The notes under the pieces are model-generated. The model made no database searches and was not told the DNA's origin. It saw only the letters and a program-made list of their open reading frames with translations. Positions 40,371 to 50,474 of a DNA stretch of 64,000 nucleotides are shown here, piece after piece. The stretch's first letter is position 1, and the number at the start of each line of letters is the position of its first letter. The DNA is taken from NCBI GenBank assembly GCA_037903355.1, contig JBAJFE010000026.1, positions 5,704,001 to 5,768,000 of the forward strand. The letters are read 5' to 3'. This DNA is from Trichuris trichiura. Taxonomy: Eukaryota; Nematoda; Enoplea; Trichinellida; Trichuridae. A program made the translations under genes and the position numbers.

Positions 40371-41276
40371 CTACCAAGTAAACGTCCGATTGGCGCATGC
40401 ATAGAATAACTGGTTGTACTTATGAAAGAAGGTTTTAAGCCTGGCACGCGTTGATGATGAAATTTTCACGTGTAGTCTTCCTTTGGTGTTGCCCAAGCAG
40501 ATGTTTCCCTGCGACGGGTGATGATAGCAGTAAAACCCTTTGGTGCGATTGAAGTAAAGTTGGTCAGCACTGATCTTTGGTTCAAGTTGAAGAAAACGTT
40601 CAGCAGCTTGTAACTCTATGATCGGCTGACTGATTAAGCGATCACCGTCGGCTATGTGTACCTGACTTGCTGGAAAGTAAGCTAGCCAGCGCCTCAAGTG
40701 AATAACGTAGAGGCTGTTGATTATAGGCTTGTAGCAAGCGCGTACCATACCTGTTGAATCGAAAACGGATCGCTCAAATCCGGCCACCGGTTTACCTTTG
40801 GATAACTTAGAATGCATCACTTGCGTGTAATCAGACACTGTCCGGATCACTGGGTCACGTACCACCAGAATTAGTTTCATAGATGGGTCAAGCAAGCGGA
40901 CTCTCTCAGGAGCAACGGTGCTGACAAAGTAGGCAGGCGTTTTCTCAACCACGACGATGTCTGGTTGATCAGTGAAGGGCATTTGCGAACGGTACCACTC
41001 TATGCCTTTATTGTAGGTGGCGTTGTCATCGAAATAATGCAACTCTTGAGGCACAATGCGTATCTTGGGATGCAGGCTCAAAAATTGAAGCATCGCCCTG
41101 GTGCCTCCTTTGCGGGCGCCAATGATCAAACAGCTTGGTAGTCGGCGCCTGGCCAATCGCCCTCTGCTAAATGTTGGCGTCAAGCGTCCTGATAACAGGT
41201 ATACGAATGTTGTAAGAGCCAAAATGCAAAACAAAAGGCGGTTAGTCAGGTAGACGTGCAAGGATGCAAAGTACAT
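40371..41276 (-). CDS. Heparan sulfate glucosamine 3-O-sulfotransferase (301 aa)
   Basis: A single uninterrupted 301-codon exon. Residues 1-11 are short and cytosolic, and about 12-30 form a hydrophobic signal anchor (LLFCILALTTFVYLL), making a type II Golgi protein. The sulfotransferase domain has the 5'-phosphosulfate loop RKGGTR (55-60), the probable catalytic Glu in QELHYFD (residue 78), the 3'-phosphate site VVRDPVIRTVSDYTQ (138-152), DGDRLI, and FNRTKGFYCYHH with a second Cys in NICLGNTKGR that likely form the family's disulfide. It ends NRTFTW, like other 3-OSTs. It transfers sulfate from PAPS to the 3-OH of glucosamine in heparan sulfate. The lack of introns is unusual for this window and might reflect retroposition, but the frame is intact. 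Its 3' end converges on the Kunitz gene. Confidence 0.93.
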   Translation of the reverse strand: MYFASLHVYLTNRLLFCILALTTFVYLLSGRLTPTFSRGRLARRRLPSCLIIGARKGGTRAMLQFLSLHPKIRIVPQELHYFDDNATYNKGIEWYRSQMPFTDQPDIVVVEKTPAYFVSTVAPERVRLLDPSMKLILVVRDPVIRTVSDYTQVMHSKLSKGKPVAGFERSVFDSTGMVRACYKPIINSLYVIHLRRWLAYFPASQVHIADGDRLISQPIIELQAAERFLQLEPKISADQLYFNRTKGFYCYHHPSQGNICLGNTKGRLHVKISSSTRARLKTFFHKYNQLFYACANRTFTW

Positions 41277-43690
41277 TACTAAAGAGCAACCAGATGCATG
41301 AGATCACGTTTGCTCAACGAGGCAGGTCAAGCCGTGGAGCAAAATAAAAGTACGTCAAGAGGACATTGGGCCCAACTGCATCAACAAGATGAGAATTTGT
41401 GTATCTCCACACCGACTGAACCTTTCCTGGTTGATAGTCTGCGCCTGTCACTTCGAAAGCTGGCAGTTTCCAGTGCAACAGCTGCCCGAATTAATCAAAA
41501 TGCGGCAGCGGTGACACAGAACAGCCATCATGGTTGTCAGTTGGAAAAGGGGTGGTGCAAGTGATGCATTTCATTAGCTTGCAGACGGCTAGAATTAAAT
41601 CACTTGTTCAACCATGCGCACCTTATGCAGTGCCTGCAATACTTACCTCCTCGTAAACGTAAATAAGAACATTTACTGGAGTTCAACCTCAAAACGCGTT
41701 CATGTATCTTGTCTTTCCACGCAGAGGCAACCGACCACCCATACATTTCATAAGAAAGGCTGTTCGTGCCAGCTGATTTCCTTTCACGTCTGTTTCAATG
41801 CATAGGCGATTATCAGTGTCTGCCATCACTTCGATGCAGGTATACAAGTAGAATGGGCAATACAGAGCAGTTCAGGGTGGACACGACCGTTTGTCAAACG
41901 ATAAAATGATGGATTGATGTCCAGATAAACAAATGCAGTTAATCGGATCTCTGCAGCCCAGAAGCAGATTAGTGACCTGTATGATTAGTTGCTAAGGCAA
42001 GAAGAGCTCAGTTAACGAGGAAGAAACTCATGTCTGTCTGACGCAATGAAGAAAAAAAAGACAGCTTTGCTCGGGGGAGTCACATGAGCGATTAGGTCAG
42101 ATTAGGGACCCAAAAGGCTGTAGCATTTCAGAGCTGTTGGCGGTGATGCCTGATGAATCGTCTTCCAACGGCAGGAAACTTTTTACTTTTTGTCAATTTC
42201 CTTTCTGCAGTTGTTCCAGATTGCAATTCTATACTGGCGATGCCGGCGAACGGCAACCATATGGATCACAGTCGTTTCATAAAAGAGGCTCAATCTGAAG
42301 GAGAAGTGACTGAGCACCCAGCAGACATCTCCGAGCGACCAAACTGCAACAAAGAACGACTGAGCAAAAAAACATTTGTGTTTTTGCAGCTTTCATATCA
42401 GGCGGAAATGGCAAGCAATCATAACCACTTCAATCTATTTTTGAATTCTTTTCCAACTAGCTGCAGCTATATTGACGTGATGTACTCAGACGCATCTTAC
42501 CGCATATAATCCTCCTCCGTAAGAAGCACGTTTTGTAGCCGTTCACCTACAAGCAGATCTTAGTGGAATACAGGCAGTTGTAGCTGACAAAGTGTATAGA
42601 CCTTAAGGCATGCGATTAAACAGCTGGCAGAATTCTTTTTTTCCTGGCATAGACAGACTTTTGAAAGTTGCTTTGCTGAGACTCAAATGGACAAGTCCGC
42701 TTAATCACCCAGGCATGGCAGTATGGGTGCACGTTTAAATAAGCATACCGCACAGGATGCGTATATTGTTCATGCAAAAGTCCATTGCAAAAAAACATTT
42801 TCCTCTTAAAATCGATTTCAATAGAATTTAATCGGCTATATCAGTAGAAAATGGCCTGTTTCAACGAAGCTATATGTTACAAAGCAGCAGGTATTCAAAA
42901 TCTGGAATCCGTCATTTAAAAAGAACTATTCAGGAAAGCACTTTCTCGTAAAGAGGTGCGTCACCTCCACATAATTGAGAGACAGCGTAATACAAGGAGA
43001 TTTTATTCTTCCTACCATCTTAGGCAAAAAAATCAAGCATCTAAGAATGAGTTGCAGCCTCAAAGTGTACATCACAAGTTTCTCAAACATAAGGCCGATT
43101 CTTAGAAATGGCAGCAACTGCCGCTCGAACATGAAAGTGCTGGTCCATGAAACAATACGCGATTTTGTTGCATCTGCGTCTCAATGGCACCTGTCGTCTC
43201 CGGCATGCTTAAGGAATGCCAAAAATGGTCTTTAGAGTAAGACGATAACCACCCATGTAGGCTCGTAGACTACTGAGACAACTATACTATGACTGCGCAC
43301 AAAGTAGTCACTGCTTGAACTATAGTTAAACGCCCTGCAAATGGCTGCGGCACTTGATCCTCATTTTTATGCTGAGGACACCGTTTTCTTCAATGATGTT
43401 AATGAAAGCGCCATTATAGATCCGGTCAGAATCCAAACTAAACCCGTGATAAAAATTTAGAAATCAATCCATCTTAACTAACAAACTGAGGTGCTGCAAA
43501 ATCCCCTACGATAAAATGTTGAAGTGCCAGCAAAGGTAACGAGTAGACAATGAAAAATATATGTGCGTGGGCACTGGAGCCGCTCTACCGAGCATTATCA
43601 ATAATATTGGGCGACAAGAAAGTTTTTCTGCATATATCAGAACATTCACAGAAGACAGAATTCACAACGTTTTTGAAACTATTCCGTCCA
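41277..43690. other. Intergenic, one weak candidate ORF
   Basis: An ATG frame at 42153-42509 (+) starts with a signal-like segment (NFLLFVNFLSAVV) but then is polar without domain or splice support. Other frames are shorter and unsupported. Confidence 0.3.
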
Positions 43691-44010
43691 TTTGGTGTCA
43701 GTCAGAATCGTGAAAGGTCGAAATCCTGAACAGATCGAAAATACACTGTAAGATTTGGCCCCGCAGCAGTTGTGCTCCGGCATCTTCTAGATAAGAAATG
43801 TCTTTGAGTAAAAGCGTTAATACGCTGGCCCTGTTCAAAGTTGGTAATCTAAAAAACAAGACCAGTATAATAACGTCTCTACTCAAATACATTCCTTATC
43901 TAGAACACGCCAATGCACAACTGCCACAAGGCCAAACTTTACAGTGTATCGTCAACCTATTCGGGATTTCGACTCTCAGGATTTTCACCCTAACCCCATT
44001 TATCTTACTC
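43691..44010. repeat. Foldback family B, copy 2 (about 320 bp)
   Basis: The left arm (about 43691-43840) and right arm (about 43853-44000) are diverged inverted copies sharing GGTCGAAATCCTGAA/ATTCGGGATTTCGA, ACACTGTAA/TTTACAGTGT, TTGTGC/GCACAA and CTAGATAAG/CTTATCTAG. The right arm matches 10243-10375 in CWC27 intron 6. No coding potential beyond short frames. Confidence 0.72.
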
Positions 44011-45260
44011 ACACAGTTTGCTTGAGCTGTTTTTGACCAAATTAGCACTTCAGCAATTGCTCATCAGAAGTCGATTAGACTCGGTCACTGACAGCGTACA
44101 CTGGTGATGGGTCACACACAACTTAAAATTTCTGTTTATCGAAATAATGCACCAACTATTCCGGCGGATAAAAAACTGCTTGTACTCGTGTAGAGATGGT
44201 TTTCTGTCTAATGTGTTTATCGAAGACTCAGACAGACGATGTATGTCGCCAATAATGGGTCCACACCTAAGTTATCATGAAGACGCAATGTTCCAAATGG
44301 AGAGAAGCATAAGCGACTATGAAACCTTTCTTTTAAGCGTTTACGGATTTGCCGGGTTAAGCAATTATTGCCTTTTTGCTCTTTGTTTCGAGGTGGTAAC
44401 CGTTATTAAAAAGTAATAAACCCCTAATAACGCAGTACGAGTTGTATCAATAGGTGGATGAACTGCGTCGAAGAAAAGACGCTCAATGCTGAGCTTGTGG
44501 GACATTATGGAGCGATCAAAACAAGCTTGTTTAGATAACAGCAGAAGTAAAACCATTTCTTTAACGTCAGCGTCAAGCCATCATCGTGATTCAATAGGAG
44601 CGTGCGTGCTCTGAAAGCTGAACACTGTCATCAACTTTCCGCACTGTCCATTTTCTGTTATCGAACGGCTCACTGACAAGTTGGCAAAACTTTTATCACG
44701 CGACTGCATCCACATTAGTAGTTGATAGCAGATGCAATTCCATTTCATAGATTTGAAGATTGAGCACTTTTCAACTGGCTTTAGCCTCAAGTTGGGCGGA
44801 AATACGGCAAAAACCCGTTAAATGCAAAAGCATTTAATGCAAGAAAGGATAAAAGCGGTTCTTTTGGATTTAGCTCTTTGATTCTTTAACATCTCTTTAT
44901 CAGCCTGTTCTTGGAACCTTATCTTTACTATTAATTTGCGGCGTAATGTTATTGACAGTTCAAGACAAACAAACTATAGAAGCAAATTGTTTCATGGACT
45001 TTTAAGAATATAAAGCTTACCCACATTTTGGAATACGCGAAACGCTTAAGCAGACCTGGCCTTATATTCGTTGTCTTTGTTAATGAAAAAGGGTGAATAG
45101 GCATAGTGTAGTAAAAACTAAGCATGAAAGGTGATCTTCACGTTTAGACAGTGGAAAAGAATTTTTGTTCGTTCACATTTCTTTATTGCGCTTTCTGTTT
45201 TACCCTTTTTCTTTTCCTTTCTTTTTTAGCCTAAAAAGGTTAGAGAAATTTTTTATGTAG
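44011..45260. other. Intergenic, no supported gene
   Basis: An ATG frame at 44147-44416 (+) has no recognised feature. A T-rich run lies just left of the next hairpin element. Confidence 0.4.
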
Positions 45261-45268
45261 AATGTGCT

Positions 45269-45471
45269 AAATAACTCCGGAGCTTTTGGGTCGACCGAGA
45301 CCCGTCTTCAGCGGTTGTGAATTACGGAATCCGTAATTCACAACCGCTGAAGACGGGTCTCGGTCGACCCGAAAGCTCCGGAGTTATTTTGCACATTAAA
45401 CGGGAATACTTCCGTAATAAAACTTTTACATTATGAAAACATACGCTCCCGTACCAAGAAACCACATTTTC
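45269..45471 (+). mobile_element. Hairpin-type short retroelement, copy 3 (203 bp)
   Basis: An 8 bp direct repeat AATGTGCT flanks it (45261-45268 and 45472-45479). Positions 45269-45328 and 45330-45389 form a 60 bp palindrome with a single-base turn and only one mismatch, which falls in the G of the GAAA motif in the inverted arm. The unpaired right tail shares TTATGAAAACATACG and CCGTACCAAGAAACCAC with copy 2 at 12 kb. The near-perfect arms suggest a young insertion. Confidence 0.8.
45347..45374 (+). ncRNA. Hammerhead-like core in hairpin element copy 3
   Basis: CTGAAGA (the variable seventh core position is A), one C, hairpin GGGTC-(6 nt)-GACCC, GAAA, then the palindrome CTCCGGAG and GTT. 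Same order as in copies 1 and 2. No good stem I was found. Confidence 0.38.
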
Positions 45472-45479
45472 AATGTGCT

Positions 45480-47431
45480 GTATTAGATTGACTGACAATG
45501 CTATAGATTTCAGTGACATCTGACCAAATTTCGTGCAGTGGATGTGAAGTTGCTCATTGAATGAAAAAGCATAAACGTTCGCAGTTGCTCCGTCTTTCAC
45601 TGTGCGCATGTAAATTTGGCTATGTTGGAAAAGCAGTGTGAAGAGAAATACGTAATTTTACCGCCACGATGGAAACTTCAGAGGTTAGGAAGAAATGAAG
45701 ATCAATTTTAAATAAAAAACAGAGCGGGATCTCGTAGTGGCCTTCCTATTGGGCTTGGCAGGAAAAACAAAAGCTGAGAAAGCAAAAGAAATGGCCTCAG
45801 GAAAAAAGGAAAAGAAACAGAAGAACAAACAAAAATTCATATCTATTGATTAAACACGCATTTCCTCTTTTAGAACATCTATGCCATGTCTTACTAGACT
45901 ACGCTGATTCGTGCTCCATCAGTAACGAACAGGCTATGGATGTAACCAGGCTTGTCCCTTATGTTTCATATGAAATAAACTCGTAAAATCTGAACGAACT
46001 GTTTCTGCGTAAAACTAGTCGAAACTTTACGAGCCCGCAAGAAGGAGCAGCGGCACAAAAAGCAGCAGTAATTTTGTTCAGCGGGAACTTACACACTCGC
46101 CTCTGGTGTTCTAGTAACTTAACGGATCAGGAGAGCCAAGGGATTATTTTAAATCTGCCATATGCGAACTGGCATCAAAATTTTCAAATGAGTTTAAATG
46201 CTGAATCAGTCGCGTACGTCTACAATCTTTCCAAATCTAATTTCCAAAACGTGAGTTCATTGCCCGTACGCCTCTCCCTTCAACTATGCTGGATCGAGCC
46301 CCAAGGCATCCCCTTTCTAGAGACACTGTGCAAAATTTTTGATTCCTTAAATGCTAAGTGTTCGTATGAATTGTTCTATCAACAGACGTTTTGAGAATTC
46401 TGATTAAAAGTAGGAAAGATCGTGGTAATATAGGACCTAATTACTGGAGAGTTGTAAATCGCAACATGTAAATTGTATTTCACCTAGAAACGATAGCGGT
46501 GGCATTCCGAAAGAGCTGATTATTAAAGCACGTACTGTCGATGGTCAGTCTTTTACTTGCAGCTGTTTCTCCATGAGCAAATTGAGCAACGGTTTTCCAT
46601 CAGACATTGTTTGCTACTAATCTTATATTATTACGATTTGAAAGTCTCCTTAAAATGACGTCAAATTTTATTGTTGTCTCGATAATGGGCCGTAAGATGG
46701 TAGAACTGAAATTTTTGAGTGGGCTCGTTTTCTGTTCATTAATCATTGTGATTTGTCTCCTTGCCGTATTAGCGAAGTATTCATGACCTGAACCATATAA
46801 AAGGAAAAAACAAATATCGGTAGCTAGACTACTTCTGTTAAAAGTTCAGCATAGCATACATTAATAGTTTCCTATATATCCGTGGCAACGTCAAAAGAGA
46901 ACGCCCGGATTACATACAGCAAAAGGTTTGCTAGTAACTGAACTCTTGATGCGAGCTGGTATTGCTTCGCCCCTTTGCACCGCTACTGCTACGATGTCAT
47001 GATTCCTACAGATGATAGGCCGTTTATGTTTTATTAGTTTATTTCGAATGAAGCTGTCAGGATAAGATTTAGTTCCGTTTTCAGTGCATTTTTTCATTCT
47101 CGCACTGATGCAACAAGCATCCAACCAAACAACTCTGCCCTCACATATGTTGTAGAATGCAAAGGCTAAACATCACATTGATAAATTACAGGTGAAAGTT
47201 TGAATTTTAGAAGGAGGCGCCACAGCCTATTTTGAAGAATTCTCTCGATATACCTATATAGCTTTAACAGCAGAGATCGTATTCTAGCGAGCATTCTATT
47301 AAACTCAGCGAGTCAGGGGACTAAACGACACCCACTAAACTGAGAAATAATCACATACGCTTTCGAAACCCTGACGGTGATTCCTAAAAAGAATATCTCT
47401 ACTCAGCCAAAAATTCAACCCTCTAAAAAAC
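45480..47431. other. Intergenic, no supported gene
   Basis: A frame at 46074-46394 (+) and one at 46891-47124 (-) lack domains and start or splice support. Confidence 0.4.
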
Positions 47432-47436
47432 ATTTT

Positions 47437-47606
47437 TGTAACGTATTTGATGCTGCTGTTTACTCACACGCACACAAGCAGAGACGGACACACAAGTAAG
47501 CTAACTACCACCGTACCCCAAAATTACAGAAAACTCTTGCATGCACGTTCACACTGAGTACACATGCGACTTATGCTGCGAATAGTACATGAGAATATAC
47601 ACCACA
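47437..47606 (-). repeat. 3' LTR of the gypsy element
   Basis: 170 bp, begins TGTGGTGTATATTC and ends AAATACGTTACA on the minus strand; same sequence as the other LTR. Confidence 0.93.
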
Positions 47607-47617
47607 TCTTCTCCCCG

Positions 47618-50284
47618 TCATTTGAAAATAGCACCAGCTAGGTATTCATCATACGGGAGAGATGGCGGCTTAATGATCCGTTTCGGACGTTGCCCGGTCG
47701 GAATGGCAAGGCATTGTGACTCCGCTGAATTTTCTTCACGTCGCTCTTTCGCTTCAGTTGTAGGCGCCTTCGCCGTCTCGTCTTCGACGTCGCAGAAACG
47801 CAAATGATCTGCATGTTTTCGATTTACTTTGCCATCCGTTTCCACTCGATACGATGTTTCTGATGTGCGGCTCAGAACTTCTCCCACCTGTTGGGGTCCA
47901 CCTTCCGGTTGGGTGACAAATACTTTATCGCCCGGTTTAAATGACCGTTGTACCGCCTTCTGGTCATGATAGAACGCTTGCTTGAAGAGTTTCGCATCAA
48001 CCTCTGCTTTGAGTGAAGGCTTCAACAAATCTAGCCTGTTTCGTAACCGATGCCCGATGAGAAGTTCCGCTGGGGCGCGTCCGGTTGTCGAGTGTGGTGT
48101 GTTACGATAAGAAAACAGAAAACGCTGCAAGGCTAACTCCAAATCATCTGTATTGGTCGCCTTATTCATCCTTTCCTTGAAAGTACGGACAGCCCGTTCC
48201 GCCAGACCATTTGTCCTCGGATGATATGGAGTTGACCGAATATGAATGATACCATTTTTTTTACAGAATTGCTTAAATTCGTCCGACGCGAATTGTGGAC
48301 CGTTATCAGTAACAATGTGCCTAGGTAACCCAAACGTTGTAAACAAACGCCGACAATGCTTGATGACACTTGTTGCAGTCGTGTTCCGCAAAGGAACCAC
48401 GTCCAGCCATTTCGAATATGCGTCAACAGTAACCAACCAATTTGACCCTTTGAAAGGCCCTGCCAAGTCTATGTGTAACCGTGCCCACGGTTCAGATGGC
48501 ATGTTCCATGATACCAACGGCACCTCCGGTGGGTCACGTTGATACCTCTGGCAAGTTAGGCATCCACTTACCATTCTTTCGATATCCCTGTCCAGCCCTG
48601 GCCACCAGACGTAAAAACGGGCCATCGCTTTCATTGCCACAACGCCTGGGTGGCTTTCATGTAGCATTGCCAAAATTTGCGGTCGTAGCGCAGAAGGCAC
48701 CACAATTCGGCCTTGCCATAACAGTACATGATCCTCGTAGGAAAGCTCTGACTGGCGTTCAAAGAAGGGTCGCAAGTTGTCGCTGATTTCTTTCTTGCGG
48801 GATGGCCATCCGGTTTCCAAATAACGAATAACTTTGGCCAGCTCACTATCCTGAACTAAAGAGCATTGCAGCTGGCGTTTCGACAAGGGCAATTCATTTA
48901 TGCGCAAGTTCAGCAATTGGCCACTAGGTTGTCGCTCGACCGTAGGGATGTCCACTTCCTTTATTGGAAGGCGCGACAGCGCATCCGCCAGGGCGTTTCT
49001 ACAGGCCGGAACATACTCCACCGTCTTGGAGTCCCTTGCAGTCACTTTAAGGATCTGAATCCCTTTAGGAAAAGGTAGCCCAAACGACAGGCACCAGTCC
49101 AAACCAAATAAAGGAGATTCTTTCCTGTCAACAACATAAACCTCTACACGTCTTGTTTTGCCAAATGCGTTTACCAGCACTTCTGCTTTACCCATGGTCT
49201 GCACGGGAAGGTTCGTGTATGCTACTAAATCGGGCGCTTCCTTCAGAGCTGGGCGACCCAATGTGATCCATGTTGCCTTATCGACCACCGAGTGCGCTGC
49301 ACCGGGATCGTAGAGCATCCTCAATTTCCGATGCTCTACCTTAACCGTCACCACCGCCTTTCGGTTCTGAACGTCGTTCAACACCACTGAATGAATGTTA
49401 GTCATCTCACGGGATTCCTCGTCGGCGCGCGCGAACTGAACGGCGTTTAGTTTCCTCCTCTGGTTCTGACGCGTCACCACACAACGGCCCGATGTCACAC
49501 AGACACTTGCTAAATGCCCAAGACTGCCGCATTGATAACATTTCTTTTCTTTCGCAGGGCACCTACTATTTTGCAGATGCACTTGTCCACCACAACGCAG
49601 GCAGACTTTCGAAGGGTCTAGTCGCCGTCGATGGAGAGGACGTTTAGTTCCATCCCGCTTTGGTAGTTTATTCCGCAGGCGGTTGACAGGAACATCGTCT
49701 GTGTTTCTCGCACATGTTTGCAGTCGCTCTAGTTGGCACTCTGCCAATTCTAGTCTGCTAGCCGCCTCTTCCACTTGCTGCAGCGTCGCTGCATTTGACG
49801 GGAACTGACGTAGCAGCTCCTGCTGCCAGGTCACGTTATTGATTCCGATAACTACTTGATCGCGTAGGCGTTCGGAAAGTGCATTGCCGAAGTCACACTT
49901 ACCAGCCAGCCCCCGAAGGGCGTTAACAAACTGCATCACAGACTCGTTCTTGCGTCGAAAACGCATAGAAAAGTGGACGCGATCCACCATAACTGAAGAC
50001 TTCGGTGCGTAATTCGCATTAATGGCCGCTTTGAGTTCGTCATACGCTACATCCTGAATCGCTCGCGGTTTGAAATGGTCGACTAATAGGCGGAAGTGCT
50101 GCTTCCCAACCTTGGACAGCAAAAGTGCTCGGCGAGCAGGCTCCGTGGCTGCCCCGTCGCGAAGACCAAAAACAGCCAGCTCACATTCAAACCGTTCAAT
50201 GTAGTAAGCCCATTCTTCTGATGAGGGCTCAAAAGAATCGAATGAGAAACGCTGCTGGGCAAGTGCTACTTGCTCAGGATTCAT
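47618..50284 (-). CDS. Gag-protease-integrase polyprotein lacking RT and RNase H (888 aa)
   Basis: Residues 1-225 are gag. Two zinc knuckles follow (CLRCGGQVHLQNSRC at about 228-242 and CYQCGSLGHLASVC at 249-262). A retropepsin-like segment at about 311-405 has LYDPGAAHSVV, where the usual D-S/T-G triad reads D-P-G. At about residue 420 (near 49025) the frame jumps from ILKVTARDSK straight to the end of an RNase H domain (EYVPACRNALADALSRLP). A zinc-binding N-terminal domain (HESHPGVV...CLTC) and an integrase core follow, with D in HIDLAGPF, D in VTDNGPQF and E in TNGLAERAVRTFKE. The C-terminal end resembles a GPY/F module (GPQQVGEVLSRTSETSYRVE). Full-length gypsy polyproteins have about 500 more residues here. 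The frame stays open, so the deletion is in frame. Confidence 0.93.
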   Translation of the reverse strand: MNPEQVALAQQRFSFDSFEPSSEEWAYYIERFECELAVFGLRDGAATEPARRALLLSKVGKQHFRLLVDHFKPRAIQDVAYDELKAAINANYAPKSSVMVDRVHFSMRFRRKNESVMQFVNALRGLAGKCDFGNALSERLRDQVVIGINNVTWQQELLRQFPSNAATLQQVEEAASRLELAECQLERLQTCARNTDDVPVNRLRNKLPKRDGTKRPLHRRRLDPSKVCLRCGGQVHLQNSRCPAKEKKCYQCGSLGHLASVCVTSGRCVVTRQNQRRKLNAVQFARADEESREMTNIHSVVLNDVQNRKAVVTVKVEHRKLRMLYDPGAAHSVVDKATWITLGRPALKEAPDLVAYTNLPVQTMGKAEVLVNAFGKTRRVEVYVVDRKESPLFGLDWCLSFGLPFPKGIQILKVTARDSKTVEYVPACRNALADALSRLPIKEVDIPTVERQPSGQLLNLRINELPLSKRQLQCSLVQDSELAKVIRYLETGWPSRKKEISDNLRPFFERQSELSYEDHVLLWQGRIVVPSALRPQILAMLHESHPGVVAMKAMARFYVWWPGLDRDIERMVSGCLTCQRYQRDPPEVPLVSWNMPSEPWARLHIDLAGPFKGSNWLVTVDAYSKWLDVVPLRNTTATSVIKHCRRLFTTFGLPRHIVTDNGPQFASDEFKQFCKKNGIIHIRSTPYHPRTNGLAERAVRTFKERMNKATNTDDLELALQRFLFSYRNTPHSTTGRAPAELLIGHRLRNRLDLLKPSLKAEVDAKLFKQAFYHDQKAVQRSFKPGDKVFVTQPEGGPQQVGEVLSRTSETSYRVETDGKVNRKHADHLRFCDVEDETAKAPTTEAKERREENSAESQCLAIPTGQRPKRIIKPPSLPYDEYLAGAIFK

Positions 50285-50299
50285 ACTCGTCGCCAGAGA

Positions 50300-50469
50300 T
50301 GTAACGTATTTGATGCTGCTGTTTACTCACACGCACACAAGCAGAGACGGACACACAAGTAAGCTAACTACCACCGTACCCCAAAATTACAGAAAACTCT
50401 TGCATGCACGTTCACACTGAGTACACATGCGACTTATGCTGCGAATAGTACATGAGAATATACACCACA
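50300..50469 (-). repeat. 5' LTR of the gypsy element
   Basis: 170 bp copy identical by eye to 47437-47606; promoter side of the element. The gag start codon is only 16 nt from its end. Confidence 0.93.
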
Positions 50470-50474
50470 ATTTT

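Larger units (their letters stand above)
47437..50469 (-). mobile_element. Ty3/gypsy LTR retrotransposon, RT/RNase H deleted (3033 bp)
   Basis: Two 170 bp LTRs (47437-47606 and 50300-50469), identical by eye and with TG...CA ends as read on either strand, are flanked by the exact 5 bp duplication ATTTT (47432-47436 and 50470-50474). On the minus strand, 4 nt after the 5' LTR, a tRNA-type primer site begins TGGCGACGAGTATG and contains the start codon. A purine tract GGGGAGAAGA abuts the 3' LTR. A single ORF fills the interior. Identical LTRs point to a very recent insertion. Confidence 0.95.
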
